NCBI RefSeq assembly: GCF_039941015.1
Contig: NZ_JBDVFI010000067.1
Length of the DNA stretch: 64,000 nucleotides
DNA from: Sedimentitalea sp039941015
Lineage (GTDB): Bacteria > Pseudomonadota > Alphaproteobacteria > Rhodobacterales > Rhodobacteraceae
Strand: one strand, 5' to 3'
A program made the translations under genes and the position numbers. The notes below the pieces were generated by a model. It did no database searches. It had not been told where the DNA came from and worked only from the letters and a program-made list of their open reading frames with translations. Below, piece after piece: positions 25,778 to 33,832 of the stretch. Each line of letters opens with the position of its first letter. Within the stretch, counting starts at the first letter, position 1.

Positions 25778-26203
25778 TCACTCCCACAACCAAGGCTCCG
25801 CGAATTCGACTGAATTGCCTGCCGGGTCGCGCACATAGAGCGAATGGGCGCCGTTGGGCCAGTCGAACTCTGTGTCCACCTCAATTCCGGCTGCAATCAA
25901 ACGGGCGCGCATCGCGTCGATCTGGTCGCGCGGCATGGCGAAGCACACGTGTCCCGGCCCGCGTGCGCCGTGCGGGGGGACGGGCAGACGTGGATTTTGC
26001 GTGGGTTGCTCGGTTGCATCCGGGTTGAACACAAGCAGCACGGCCTTGCCGATGCGGAAAAACACATGCCGGCCTGGAACCGTCTGGAAAGCTTCAAGCC
26101 CCAGTAGCCCTTGGTAAAAGCCGGTGGCCGCATCCAGATCGTCCACATAGAGCGCGGTTTCAAGGATCGCGCCGGGTGTAGGGGCAGGGGGCAGGTTGGT
26201 CAT
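25778..26203 (-). CDS. VOC/glyoxalase-family protein
   Basis: A 141-residue single vicinal-oxygen-chelate domain of the glyoxalase/bleomycin-resistance/dioxygenase superfamily. Metal-ligand-like positions are visible in ETALYVDDLDAATGFYQGLLGLE, GHVCFAMPRD and YVRDPAGNSVEFAEPWLW. The reaction is unknown. The ATG at 26203 has AGGA upstream with eight bases spacing; a GTG two codons earlier is possible. It follows the rluE stop by 12 bases on the opposite side of the pair, with both genes on the minus strand and rluE downstream of HNH's promoter region. Confidence 0.82.
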   Translation of the reverse strand: MTNLPPAPTPGAILETALYVDDLDAATGFYQGLLGLEAFQTVPGRHVFFRIGKAVLLVFNPDATEQPTQNPRLPVPPHGARGPGHVCFAMPRDQIDAMRARLIAAGIEVDTEFDWPNGAHSLYVRDPAGNSVEFAEPWLWE

Positions 26204-26215
26204 AGGCACATCCTA

Positions 26216-26788
26216 TCAGGCCCTTGGCCCACTGTCAGTGTCCGCGTCGCCCCACGTGCCGCTGGCCAGACCGTCGAGCGTCCATTGCCCGATGCGTGTA
26301 CGGATCAGGCGGAGTGTCGGATGACCGACCGCCGCAGTCATACGCCGAACCTGTCTGTTGCGGCCTTCGGAAATGGCAAGTTCGATCCAGCAATCGGGCA
26401 CCGATTTACGGACCCGGATCGGCGGCGTGCGTGGCCAAAGTCCGGCGGGTTCCTCAATGCGGCGCGCCTTTGCCGGGCGGGTCGGTCCGTCTTTTAGCGT
26501 GACGCCTGCGCAAAGGGCCGCGATCGCATCGTCATCTGGATTGCCCTCGACCTGCGCCCAATAGGTTTTCTCCATCTTGTGACGAGGATCGGAGATACGT
26601 GCCTGCAACCGCCCATCGTCAGTCAGCAGCATCAAACCTTCGCTGTCGCGATCCAGTCGCCCGGCAGGGTAGACACCGGGCAGGTCGATAAAGTCAGACA
26701 GAGTGCGGCGCGGGCTGCCTTGCGTGCCAGAATCGGAGAATTGCGACAGCACGTCAAAGGGTTTGTTAAAGCGTATAAGGCGGGTCAT
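26216..26788 (-). CDS. rluE: 23S rRNA pseudouridine synthase, RluE-like
   Basis: A 190-residue RsuA/RluE-class pseudouridine synthase lacking an S4 domain, expected to modify a single uridine of 23S rRNA. The catalytic motif GRLDRDSEGLMLLTDDG carries the invariant Asp, with RFNKPFDVLSQF at the start and ISEGRNRQVRRMTAAVGHPTLRL near the end, the standard signature sequence of the family. The absence of S4 and the short length favour RluE over RluB/RsuA. The gene ends 12 bases before the VOC start, so the two form a short minus-strand transcript. Confidence 0.88.
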   Translation of the reverse strand: MTRLIRFNKPFDVLSQFSDSGTQGSPRRTLSDFIDLPGVYPAGRLDRDSEGLMLLTDDGRLQARISDPRHKMEKTYWAQVEGNPDDDAIAALCAGVTLKDGPTRPAKARRIEEPAGLWPRTPPIRVRKSVPDCWIELAISEGRNRQVRRMTAAVGHPTLRLIRTRIGQWTLDGLASGTWGDADTDSGPRA

Positions 26789-26925
26789 TTTGCCGTCCTA
26801 CCGTGCAGGCTCATGCCGGTGCAACATGGTGCGAAGACGCAATGTGGATAACTGTCACACCAGAGTTACCTTGCACTTGCAGCATATGATCAGACGAACG
26901 GCGACATATTGTGTAAAAACAGGAC

Positions 26926-26953
26926 TTGTCAGGTGCCAACCACGATATATAGT
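26926..26953 (+). promoter_or_regulatory. Sigma-70-type promoter of the HNH gene
   Basis: TTGTCA (26926-26931), a 16-base spacer, and TATAGT (26948-26953) match -35 and -10 consensus in four and five of six positions. Transcription would begin near 26960 and reach the HNH ATG at 27027 after a leader with a short GCGGG-TTC-CCCGC hairpin. Confidence 0.55.
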
Positions 26954-27026
26954 CAAGCCAAAGCTGGGGCGGGTTCCCCGCTCTGGTGTCAGGAAATGGG
27001 CAAGCAGGGCGAGGACGGAGTCACCC

Positions 27027-27611
27027 ATGAACGCTGAATTCAGGACGGATTTTGTAAGAGAACCTGGTGCGTTGCGCCAGAACCCGGCATTGGTCCTGAA
27101 TGCCGATTATCGCCCTTTGTCGTATTACCCTCTCAGCTTGTGGAGCTGGCAGGACGCGATCAAGGCGGCCTGGCTGGATCGGGTTGATATCGTTGCTGAA
27201 TATGACGAGGTGGTGCGCAGTCCAAGCACCAGTCTCAGGATACCTTCGGTGGTGGTGCTGAAGGACTATGTAAAACCTCAAAAGCGCGTGGCCTTCACGC
27301 GCTTTAATTTATTCCTGCGGGATGAATTTCGTTGCCAGTACTGCGGCGGCAAGGGTGATCTGACGTTTGACCATGTGGTGCCACGTGCGAGCGGGGGCGT
27401 GACGAGTTGGCAAAATGTCGTCGCGGCCTGTTCCCCCTGCAATCTGAAAAAAGGCTCCAAGGCGCTGCATCGGACTGGCATGTCGCTACGCAAACCTCCG
27501 CGCCAGCCCGGCGCCGAAGAGCTGCGCAACATGGGTCGCAAGTTTCCACCAAATCACCTGCACGACAGTTGGATGGATTTTCTCTATTGGGATGCGGAAC
27601 TCGAAGCCTGA
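27027..27611 (+). CDS. HNH endonuclease-domain protein
   Basis: A 194-residue protein with an N-terminal part found in alphaproteobacterial HNH proteins (NPALVLNADYRPLSYYPLSLWSW) and a zinc-stabilised HNH domain: CQYCGGKGDLTFDHVVPRASGG, then NVVAACSPCNLKKGSK. The CxxC pairs at both ends coordinate zinc and the DHVVPRASGG His is the catalytic one. Family function is not settled; the gene is widely conserved in single copy in this group, unlike restriction HNH enzymes. GGAG precedes the ATG by seven bases. A sigma-70-like promoter lies upstream. Confidence 0.85.
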   Translation: MNAEFRTDFVREPGALRQNPALVLNADYRPLSYYPLSLWSWQDAIKAAWLDRVDIVAEYDEVVRSPSTSLRIPSVVVLKDYVKPQKRVAFTRFNLFLRDEFRCQYCGGKGDLTFDHVVPRASGGVTSWQNVVAACSPCNLKKGSKALHRTGMSLRKPPRQPGAEELRNMGRKFPPNHLHDSWMDFLYWDAELEA

Positions 27612-27712
27612 CCGCCGCGCTCGCCAAAGAGTTTAAGCTTGCGCGGCAGCAGGCCCGTGTAAAGTGACGCTTGCGATCAGGCGTGCATCGCAAGGTCGGG
27701 TTTGGAGCAGGA

Positions 27713-28759
27713 TTAAGATGCGGCGCGGTGCACCATGCCAAAGAGGTCGCGTGGATCGTCCGGATCGGCCAGCAGATCAAGCGGATGATAGAGACCGGTT
27801 GCAGGCAGCTGGTCACGGACATAGCGCAGAGCCGAGAAATCTTCGATCGCAAAGCCAACACTGTCAAACAGCGTGATCTGGCGATCTGAGGTGCGGCCCT
27901 TGGCCGTACCCGAGATGACCTGCCACAATTCGGTGACCGGGTGTTCCGGATCAAGCTGCTGTATTTCACCTTCGATGCGGGTCTGCGGCGGGAATTCGAC
28001 AAAGATGTCCGAACGGTGCAGGATCGCCGGGGCCAGTTCGGTCTTGCCCGGACAGTCGCCGCCGATGGCGTTAATATGCACGCCTGCGCCGACCATGTTG
28101 TCCGTCAGGATCGTCGCATATTGTTTATCTGCGGTGCAGGTGGTCAGGATCTGTGCGCCTTCGATGGCCTCCTCTGGCGACGAACATTTCACCACATCGA
28201 TATCATGACCGGCCAGATTGGCGGCGCATTTGGCGGTGGCGGCGGCGTCGGTGTCATAGAGGCGCACGGATTTCAGCCCGCAGATCGTCTTCATCGCCAG
28301 CGTCTGAAACTCAGATTGCGCGCCGTTTCCGATCATAGCCATTGTGTCCGCACCCTTGGGGGCAAGGTGCTTGGCGACCATTGCGCTGGTCGCGGCGGTG
28401 CGCATCGCTGTCAGAATGGTCATTTCGGTCAGGAGCACCGGATAGCCAGATGCCACGTCCGCCAACAGGCCGAATGCGGTGACGGTTTGCAGCCCCTCGG
28501 CGGTGTTCTTGGGGTGGCCGTTGACGTATTTGAAGCCATAAACCTCGCCATCCGATGTGGGCATGAGTTCGATCACGCCTTCTGCAGAGTGGCTGGCGAC
28601 GCGGGGGGTCTTGTCAAACAGTTCCCAGCGTTTGAAATCGGATTCGATATAGTCGGCCAGCCCGCGCAGCATCGGTTCGATGCCAATGTGGTTGATCAGC
28701 TGCATCATGTGATCGACGGAAACGAAGGGCACGAGGGCCTTGTCGGACGGTTGTGTCAT
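27713..28759 (-). CDS. Ornithine cyclodeaminase
   Basis: Converts L-ornithine to L-proline and ammonia in one step using bound NAD; 348 residues, the normal OCD/mu-crystallin length. The dinucleotide fold is seen as MAMIGNGAQSEFQTLAM, with SAEGVIELMPTSDGEVYGFKYVNGHP at the N-terminus and GGDCPGKTELAPAILHR downstream. It is the last gene of a three-gene minus-strand operon with arginase and CtlX, intergenic gaps of 11 bases each, so arginine-derived ornithine is presumably channelled to proline. A divergent Lrp-type regulator sits at the operon head. Confidence 0.93.
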   Translation of the reverse strand: MTQPSDKALVPFVSVDHMMQLINHIGIEPMLRGLADYIESDFKRWELFDKTPRVASHSAEGVIELMPTSDGEVYGFKYVNGHPKNTAEGLQTVTAFGLLADVASGYPVLLTEMTILTAMRTAATSAMVAKHLAPKGADTMAMIGNGAQSEFQTLAMKTICGLKSVRLYDTDAAATAKCAANLAGHDIDVVKCSSPEEAIEGAQILTTCTADKQYATILTDNMVGAGVHINAIGGDCPGKTELAPAILHRSDIFVEFPPQTRIEGEIQQLDPEHPVTELWQVISGTAKGRTSDRQITLFDSVGFAIEDFSALRYVRDQLPATGLYHPLDLLADPDDPRDLFGMVHRAAS

Positions 28760-28770
28760 GGTTCTCTCTT

Positions 28771-29685
28771 TCAGCGGCGGGCCAGATGCACGCCCGCGAT
28801 CATGCAGCGGGCCGAGCCTCCGGCAGTTTCAATGGTGGGCAGGTCCAGCGGCAACAGGTCGGCGCTGCGGGAAATTATGTTGATCTGGTCGTCATGCAAT
28901 GAGGCCAGCGCACGGGCAGACAGAACCAGCAGCGGGCCATCACGACCCGTCAGTTCGATGGCGTTGCCCGCGAAATTAGCGATCTGATCAGAGCTGAGAT
29001 CGATCACCTCGCGTCCGGGTTCTGCAAGACGGGACGCCACGGTCGAACGGCGCGCTTCATTTGGTATCAGACCCAGCCCGACAAGCGCATAGGCGGTGCC
29101 GATCCCCATCAGAACATTGGTGTGATAAACTGGCGCTCCGGCGGCATCGACCGCATCAAAGACTATGGGCTCAAAACCGAAATGGGTGCAGAACCGCTCG
29201 AGCAGGACCGGATCCGCACGCTTGCTGCGGGCGACGTAGGCAACACGTTCGGCATGATCCAGAACCATGGCGCCGGTGCCTTCCAGCGCCAGATCATCAG
29301 CCTCCAGACCGGAATAATCGATCACGTCCTGCACGCGATAGTCCTGCTTGAGCATGTCGATCACATCCCAGCGGCGTTCGCGGCGGCGGTTTGCCGCAAA
29401 CATCGGATAAACGGCGACATGGCCACCTGCATGCGTCGAGAACCAGTTGTTGGGAAACACTGAATCAGGCGTTTCGTTGCTGGTATCGTCAAAGACATGC
29501 ACCGTCACACCGGCATTGCGCAGCCGGGCAACGGCGGCATCAAACTCGTCGCGCGCCAAGGCGGCGACCTCGGCATCCGTCAGAGGCAGGACGCTTTGAA
29601 ACGCATTGTCGACGCGGGTTTCCGGATTAGACCGGAATGCATGCGGGCGCACCATGATCACCGAAGAGGGGGCTTGCAGGGTCAT
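28771..29685 (-). CDS. ctlX: CtlX-type citrulline/arginine-derivative hydrolase (amidinotransferase fold)
   Basis: A 304-residue member of the guanidino-group-modifying (pentein) superfamily. Features seen: PDSVFPNNWFSTHAGG, EGTGAMVLD, YHTNVLMGIG, and the catalytic cysteine near the C-terminus in GGSARCMIAGVHLARR. This combination fits the family annotated CtlX (citrulline utilization hydrolase) or arginine/dimethylarginine-like hydrolases; the exact substrate is inferred. Its position between arginase and ornithine cyclodeaminase implies it feeds ornithine or citrulline into the same route. The gene gap to each neighbour is 11 bases. Confidence 0.85.
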   Translation of the reverse strand: MTLQAPSSVIMVRPHAFRSNPETRVDNAFQSVLPLTDAEVAALARDEFDAAVARLRNAGVTVHVFDDTSNETPDSVFPNNWFSTHAGGHVAVYPMFAANRRRERRWDVIDMLKQDYRVQDVIDYSGLEADDLALEGTGAMVLDHAERVAYVARSKRADPVLLERFCTHFGFEPIVFDAVDAAGAPVYHTNVLMGIGTAYALVGLGLIPNEARRSTVASRLAEPGREVIDLSSDQIANFAGNAIELTGRDGPLLVLSARALASLHDDQINIISRSADLLPLDLPTIETAGGSARCMIAGVHLARR

Positions 29686-29696
29686 TTCAGGTTTTC

Positions 29697-30611
29697 TCAG
29701 GTTGGGCGATCAAAGACGCGACGGCCAAGCGCGGACGCGGCGAGATCAACCATCACCGTCGCAGTGCGGCCATGATCGTCGAGAAACGGGTTCAGCTCGA
29801 CGAGATCCAGTGAGGTCATCAGGTCGCTGTCACAGATCATTTCCATGACCAGATGGGCCTCGCGCATGGTGGCGCCGCCGGGAACCGTGGTGCCGACTGC
29901 GGGCGCGATCATCGGGTCGAGGAAATCGACATCAAGGCTGACATGGAGAAGCCCGTTTGCTGCGGCGACCTGATCAAGGAACGCGGCCAACGGTGCGGCG
30001 ATACCGGTCTCGTCAATCGAGCGCATGTCGTGGCGCAGAATGGCCGTTTGCTGAAGTGCCTGTTTCTCGGCGGCATCGACAGACCGCAGCCCGACGATAC
30101 AGATGTTTTCCTGCGGCACGGGGTTGGTGACGGCCGGAAATCCACCAAATCCTGAACGCCCGGTGACATATCCCAACGGGGTGCCGTGAAGATTGCCGGA
30201 ACTTGTGGTTTCGGGCGTGTGATAGTCACTATGCGCATCCAGCCAGAGCACGAAGAGTGGTCGGCCCTGCGTCGCCGCGTGGTTGGCGACGCCAGCGACG
30301 CTGCCCAGAGACAGGGAATGATCACCGCCCATGAAAATCGGCAGACCACGTGCCATAGCGTCTTCGGCAACGCGGATCAGACGATTGGTCCAGCCGATGG
30401 TTTCGTTCGGACGCACCAGCTTACCTTCGCCGGTATCCGGTGCATGTGTTGCGGGGGTGAGGTTACCCATGTCCCGAACCTTGTGGCCCAGATCAGAGAG
30501 CGCCTCGGTCAGGCCGGCGGTTCGATAGGCATCCGGCCCCATCAGGCATCCACGCCGACCCTTGCCGCTGTCCACAGGTGCGCCGATCAGAATACAGGTT
30601 TTAGGTGTCAT
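29697..30611 (-). CDS. rocF: Arginase
   Basis: Hydrolyses L-arginine to ornithine and urea in the cytoplasm using a binuclear manganese site. 304 residues. Metal ligands are in GGDHSLSLGSV, DAHSDYHT and SLDVDFLDP, the three canonical arginase motifs; GAPVDSGKGRRGCLMGPDA at the N-terminus is also typical. It is the first gene of the rocF-ctlX-ocd operon. The 95 bases between its start and that of the divergent Lrp/AsnC-type regulator make a likely shared control region, so regulation by arginine through that protein is inferred. Confidence 0.94.
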   Translation of the reverse strand: MTPKTCILIGAPVDSGKGRRGCLMGPDAYRTAGLTEALSDLGHKVRDMGNLTPATHAPDTGEGKLVRPNETIGWTNRLIRVAEDAMARGLPIFMGGDHSLSLGSVAGVANHAATQGRPLFVLWLDAHSDYHTPETTSSGNLHGTPLGYVTGRSGFGGFPAVTNPVPQENICIVGLRSVDAAEKQALQQTAILRHDMRSIDETGIAAPLAAFLDQVAAANGLLHVSLDVDFLDPMIAPAVGTTVPGGATMREAHLVMEMICDSDLMTSLDLVELNPFLDDHGRTATVMVDLAASALGRRVFDRPT

Positions 30612-30706
30612 AGAAGCCTCGCAAGATTGGGTTGCCTGCTTGTATGTTCCGGAATGGTGTTGTCAGAAGCCAAAAAATTGACCAATAAGAATGTAAATTA
30701 GCTAAA
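30612..30706. promoter_or_regulatory. Divergent arginase/Lrp regulator control region
   Basis: 95 bases between the divergent start codons, A/T-rich in its right half (AAAAAATTGACCAATAAG and onward). It should hold both promoters and the operator of the Lrp-family protein; I cannot delineate a precise Lrp site. Confidence 0.5.
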
Positions 30707-31144
30707 ATGGAGGTCGATTTGGACAAAACGGACGAACGCCTGATTGCGGCGCTGCGTGACAATGCACGCGCATCTCTTTCGGACCTTGCGCTAACCTTGA
30801 ACCTTTCGCGCACAACCGTGCGGTCTCGGATCGAGCGCCTTCAGCAAAGCGGTCAGATTCTCGGGTTTACGGTGGTGATGAAAGAGGACACGCTGCGCGA
30901 TCCGGTGCGCGGATTGATGATGATCGGGATCGAAGGGCGCGGAACCGAGCGGGTCATTCGCCAACTGCGCGGACTGGCCGCTGTGCGGGCTGTGCATTCG
31001 ACCAATGGACGGTGGGATGTGATTGTGGAACTGGGCACCGAGACATTGGAACAACTGGATCTGGCGTTGGGCACGATCCGGCGGTTTGACGGGGTAAGTA
31101 CAAGTGAGACAAGCCTGCTCTTAGCGACGCGCAAGGCGACCTGA
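30707..31144 (+). CDS. Lrp/AsnC-family transcriptional regulator of arginine catabolism
   Basis: A 145-residue regulator: N-terminal helix-turn-helix (LDKTDERLIAALRDNAR and LNLSRTTVRSRIERLQQSG) followed by the RAM/AsnC effector-binding domain (GRGTERVIRQLRG, GRWDVIVELGTETLEQL). Such proteins are octamers or dimers of dimers that sense amino acids. Its divergent placement 95 bases from the arginase operon makes local control of arginine breakdown likely. No signal for self-regulation can be proved from sequence. Confidence 0.87.
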   Translation: MEVDLDKTDERLIAALRDNARASLSDLALTLNLSRTTVRSRIERLQQSGQILGFTVVMKEDTLRDPVRGLMMIGIEGRGTERVIRQLRGLAAVRAVHSTNGRWDVIVELGTETLEQLDLALGTIRRFDGVSTSETSLLLATRKAT

Positions 31145-31243
31145 CGCACTGACCGCGAATGATGTAAACGCCGACGTTTTCCCACTTGTGAGCAAGCGGA
31201 CAGTCGGCGACACACATGTCATAGCAACAAGATGGAGAGCGTT

Positions 31244-31672
31244 ATGGGTTTGTGGAGTTTCGTGAAGGACTCGGGCAAGAGCCTGTTCGGTGGCGATGAT
31301 GCGCCGGATGCCGAGGTACTGAAACAGGAAGTGGCCGATCTGGGTCTGGATACATCCGGGCTGGATATCTCGGTCGAAGGTGACTCGGTAAAGGTGGCCG
31401 GTGCGGGCGTTGATCAGGAAACCCGTGAAAAGATCGTTCTGGCCGTTGGCAACGTCAGCGGTGTTGCCAGTGTTCAGGATGATGGCGACGGGGCCGGAAC
31501 CGTCTTTCACACGGTTGAGCGCGGCGACACCTTGTCTGCGATTGCCAAAAAGACACTTGGAAATGCGAACCGCTACACCGAGATCTTTGAGGCAAACAAA
31601 CCGATGCTGAGCCATCCCGACAAGATCTATCCGGGGCAGGTTCTGCGCATCCCGAAAGACGCGGCGGCCTGA
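31244..31672 (+). CDS. BON- and LysM-domain protein, Kbp/YgaU-like
   Basis: 142 residues: an N-terminal GLWSFVKDSGKSLFGG, a BON-type domain (about residues 25-85, GLDTSGLDISVEGDSVKVAG and IVLAVGNVSGVASVQ), and a C-terminal LysM domain (FHTVERGDTLSAIAKKTLGN up to IYPGQVLRIP). In E. coli the same architecture is Kbp (YgaU), a potassium-binding cytoplasmic stress protein. I prefer ATG 31244, preceded by GGAG; an earlier in-frame ATG four codons upstream is less likely. A terminator-like hairpin follows. Confidence 0.87.
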   Translation: MGLWSFVKDSGKSLFGGDDAPDAEVLKQEVADLGLDTSGLDISVEGDSVKVAGAGVDQETREKIVLAVGNVSGVASVQDDGDGAGTVFHTVERGDTLSAIAKKTLGNANRYTEIFEANKPMLSHPDKIYPGQVLRIPKDAAA

Positions 31673-31689
31673 TCCGACTTACCACTGAA

Positions 31690-31722
31690 AATGATGCGCC
31701 CTGCCATGCGGGGCGCGTCATT
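31690..31722 (+). terminator. Terminator-like hairpin after the BON-LysM gene
   Basis: AATGATGCGCCC / GGGCGCGTCATT with one G-T wobble, followed by CATCTTTC rather than a pure T-run. It separates the convergent BON-LysM and DUF2235 genes and may work in both directions. Confidence 0.65.
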
Positions 31723-31750
31723 CATCTTTCAATGCGGAATGCCTGATGCA

Positions 31751-33133
31751 CTAGTCCCTGGGCAGGTTGATCGGGCGATAGAACCGCCAGCGGCGCATGC
31801 GCTCATGCACCGAGTCGTCGATTGTATCGTCCTTTGCGATGATACGCGGCTCGGACAGGGGCAGGTACCAGAGCCAGCCGGGACGTTTGTGCCATTGTCG
31901 CCGGATGGTGGTCTTGGGAAAGACCTCAAGCGGCGCCCAGGCCAGCGACATCGAGTCATGGAGTGGTGCCAACGCGTCGGGTTTTGCAAAACGCTGCCCA
32001 TCCGGAGTGGTGCGGGTTTGATCGCGGCCTTCCAAAAATCCCGTTCGATAGCTGGATTTGACCTTTACGCCATGCATTGGTTTCATGCGGCGCTCGCCAG
32101 GTTTTGGCGGATCAAGTGCTGAGTCTTCCTTCCAAGCGAGATGGTCCATGCGCCGCAATTCTTCGAGCATCCAGAGAAGGGTGATCTTGCCGATACCGCT
32201 GAAGTTCTCGCGTGGTGATCCGCCAATGTCGGAATGGTAGCCGGGGAACCAGCGCTGATGAACGAATTGCGTTCGCTTCTGATTAGGCTGGCGGAACCGA
32301 TTGCCGTAATAGTCTGTCTTTTGCCAACGCAGCTGGCGAAACATGCTGCGGCGCTCATCAACGGCCATTGCATGCAGGACGATGCGCACGGATGCGTTGC
32401 GCTCGACGCTGGCATGAGTGCTCAGTTCCATTGGACTGCGATATTTGAAGAGCGACGACATGGGCCGGTTCAGGCGCACCATCGAGGCCACGGTATCAAA
32501 CAGCCCAAGGCACTGGATCGGAACACGGCCATTGGGCCGCAGAACACTCTCATACTGTCGTAGTGCTTTGAAAACCACGGCATTGGGTTCGTTCCGGTCA
32601 TGCTCTGTCACGATCCGGTAGGCGCGGAACGCCTCGGTGATCATGTGCAGGCGCGACGGATCGACCAGCCCAAAGTTGTGGATGAACCCGGCCAGAATAC
32701 GCGCGGCATAGGCACCACGGGAAAACCCGAAGATATAAATCTGATCATCCTCGGCCTCTGGTACAGAGGGGTTCTTGCGTGGCGATTTTTGACCGAGTTT
32801 GCGCGCCGTATCCCGCAGGGTTGCGCGGTCGGCGTTAAAGGCCTTTCGCTTGTCAGACGCGCTTTGGTAGGTGCCGCAGAGAAAGCGATAGGCGTCGAGC
32901 ACATCGTCCTCAAGCCCCATGCCAAAGGCCAGCCCTGCCAGCGCTTTGGTCTTGCGCACAAGGGTCGATCCTAAGAGGCGCGGGCCGTCCATCGTACCGA
33001 CACCGGGGACATAATGCACAATTTGCCGGTCTGATTGAGCGAGGCCTTTATAGAGCTTGAGAATATTGCTTTCGTTGTCTCCGACCCGGTTCCCGGTGCC
33101 GTCGATGCAGATGATTATTTTGCGTGTTTGCAT
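31751..33133 (-). CDS. DUF2235 alpha/beta-hydrolase
   Basis: A 460-residue protein of the DUF2235 family, the same domain as Tle1-type phospholipase effectors of type VI secretion. N-terminal KIIICIDGTGNRVGDNESN; serine nucleophile at Ser138 in GFSRGAYAAR; CLGLFDTVASM; and the WFPGYHSDIGG histidine region. No signal peptide or T6SS partner genes occur in the window, so an orphan cytoplasmic or surface-associated lipase/hydrolase is as likely as an effector. The C-terminus is basic (RRQWHKRPGWLW and later). Convergent with the BON-LysM gene. Confidence 0.82.
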   Translation of the reverse strand: MQTRKIIICIDGTGNRVGDNESNILKLYKGLAQSDRQIVHYVPGVGTMDGPRLLGSTLVRKTKALAGLAFGMGLEDDVLDAYRFLCGTYQSASDKRKAFNADRATLRDTARKLGQKSPRKNPSVPEAEDDQIYIFGFSRGAYAARILAGFIHNFGLVDPSRLHMITEAFRAYRIVTEHDRNEPNAVVFKALRQYESVLRPNGRVPIQCLGLFDTVASMVRLNRPMSSLFKYRSPMELSTHASVERNASVRIVLHAMAVDERRSMFRQLRWQKTDYYGNRFRQPNQKRTQFVHQRWFPGYHSDIGGSPRENFSGIGKITLLWMLEELRRMDHLAWKEDSALDPPKPGERRMKPMHGVKVKSSYRTGFLEGRDQTRTTPDGQRFAKPDALAPLHDSMSLAWAPLEVFPKTTIRRQWHKRPGWLWYLPLSEPRIIAKDDTIDDSVHERMRRWRFYRPINLPRD

Positions 33134-33219
33134 GCCGGGCCTTGTGCAATGACTGAATCAATGCACGCAGAATGCCAGTCACAGGCGGCTTGGCAAGTCC
33201 GGGATACCGGACCCTTGTG

Positions 33220-33786
33220 TCAGTCCAGCACGCCGATCTTGCGGCCCCAGTCGCCATAGGTCCCGGTGCGGCGGGCGGTCAGGTCGTCTTCGGTGATGGC
33301 GTCTGGGTCTACCGGATAGGCGGTCACGCCGGTGCCTTCGAGAATGCGGTTCATGAAATTGAAGAGAGCGCAGGTTTGTATCGCGTCAAACAGCGCCCGT
33401 TCGCTCCAGCCGGCATCATAGACCGCCCGGGCGTCGGCCTCGGTCATCGTCGCGGGCGCCGTGGTCAGTTTTGCGACATAGGCCAATATGGGTCTCATCT
33501 CGGGGTCGACCGGTGCTGTGGCAGGATCATCCAGCAGCGCGTCGATTGTTTCAGGTGACACGCCAAAGGCCCGCGCCATGATGACATGCGCTCCGAAGCA
33601 AAAGGCGCAGGCGTTCAGACCGGAGACATAGGCGGCAATCAGTTCCCGCTGTGCGACGCTGAGCGGACTGTCCGAGCGGAGCAGGGCATCATGATATTCT
33701 AGCAGGGGTTTTATGGTGTCTGGAAACGCCTGAAACACCTCGGACAGACCCGCATTTTCGGGCAGAGAGGGAAATAGCTTTTTCAC
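33220..33786 (-). CDS. AhpD-like/carboxymuconolactone-decarboxylase-family peroxidase-related protein
   Basis: 188 residues. The CxxC-like active site is in NACAFCFGAHVIMARAFG, the signature of the AhpD/CMD alkylhydroperoxidase core, with helical repeats before (PDTIKPLLEYHDALL) and after (DARAVYDAGWSERALFDAIQTC). It likely reduces hydroperoxides or is a related antioxidant. GTG start with AAAGGA before it. It lies between the DUF2235 gene and the ASKHA activator, all on the minus strand, but gaps of 46-86 bases leave an operon uncertain. Confidence 0.85.
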   Translation of the reverse strand: MKKLFPSLPENAGLSEVFQAFPDTIKPLLEYHDALLRSDSPLSVAQRELIAAYVSGLNACAFCFGAHVIMARAFGVSPETIDALLDDPATAPVDPEMRPILAYVAKLTTAPATMTEADARAVYDAGWSERALFDAIQTCALFNFMNRILEGTGVTAYPVDPDAITEDDLTARRTGTYGDWGRKIGVLD

Positions 33787-33832
33787 GTCGTGTCCTTTCT
33801 TTGTTTGCTGGGCGATCCAGCAGGCGCGTTTG

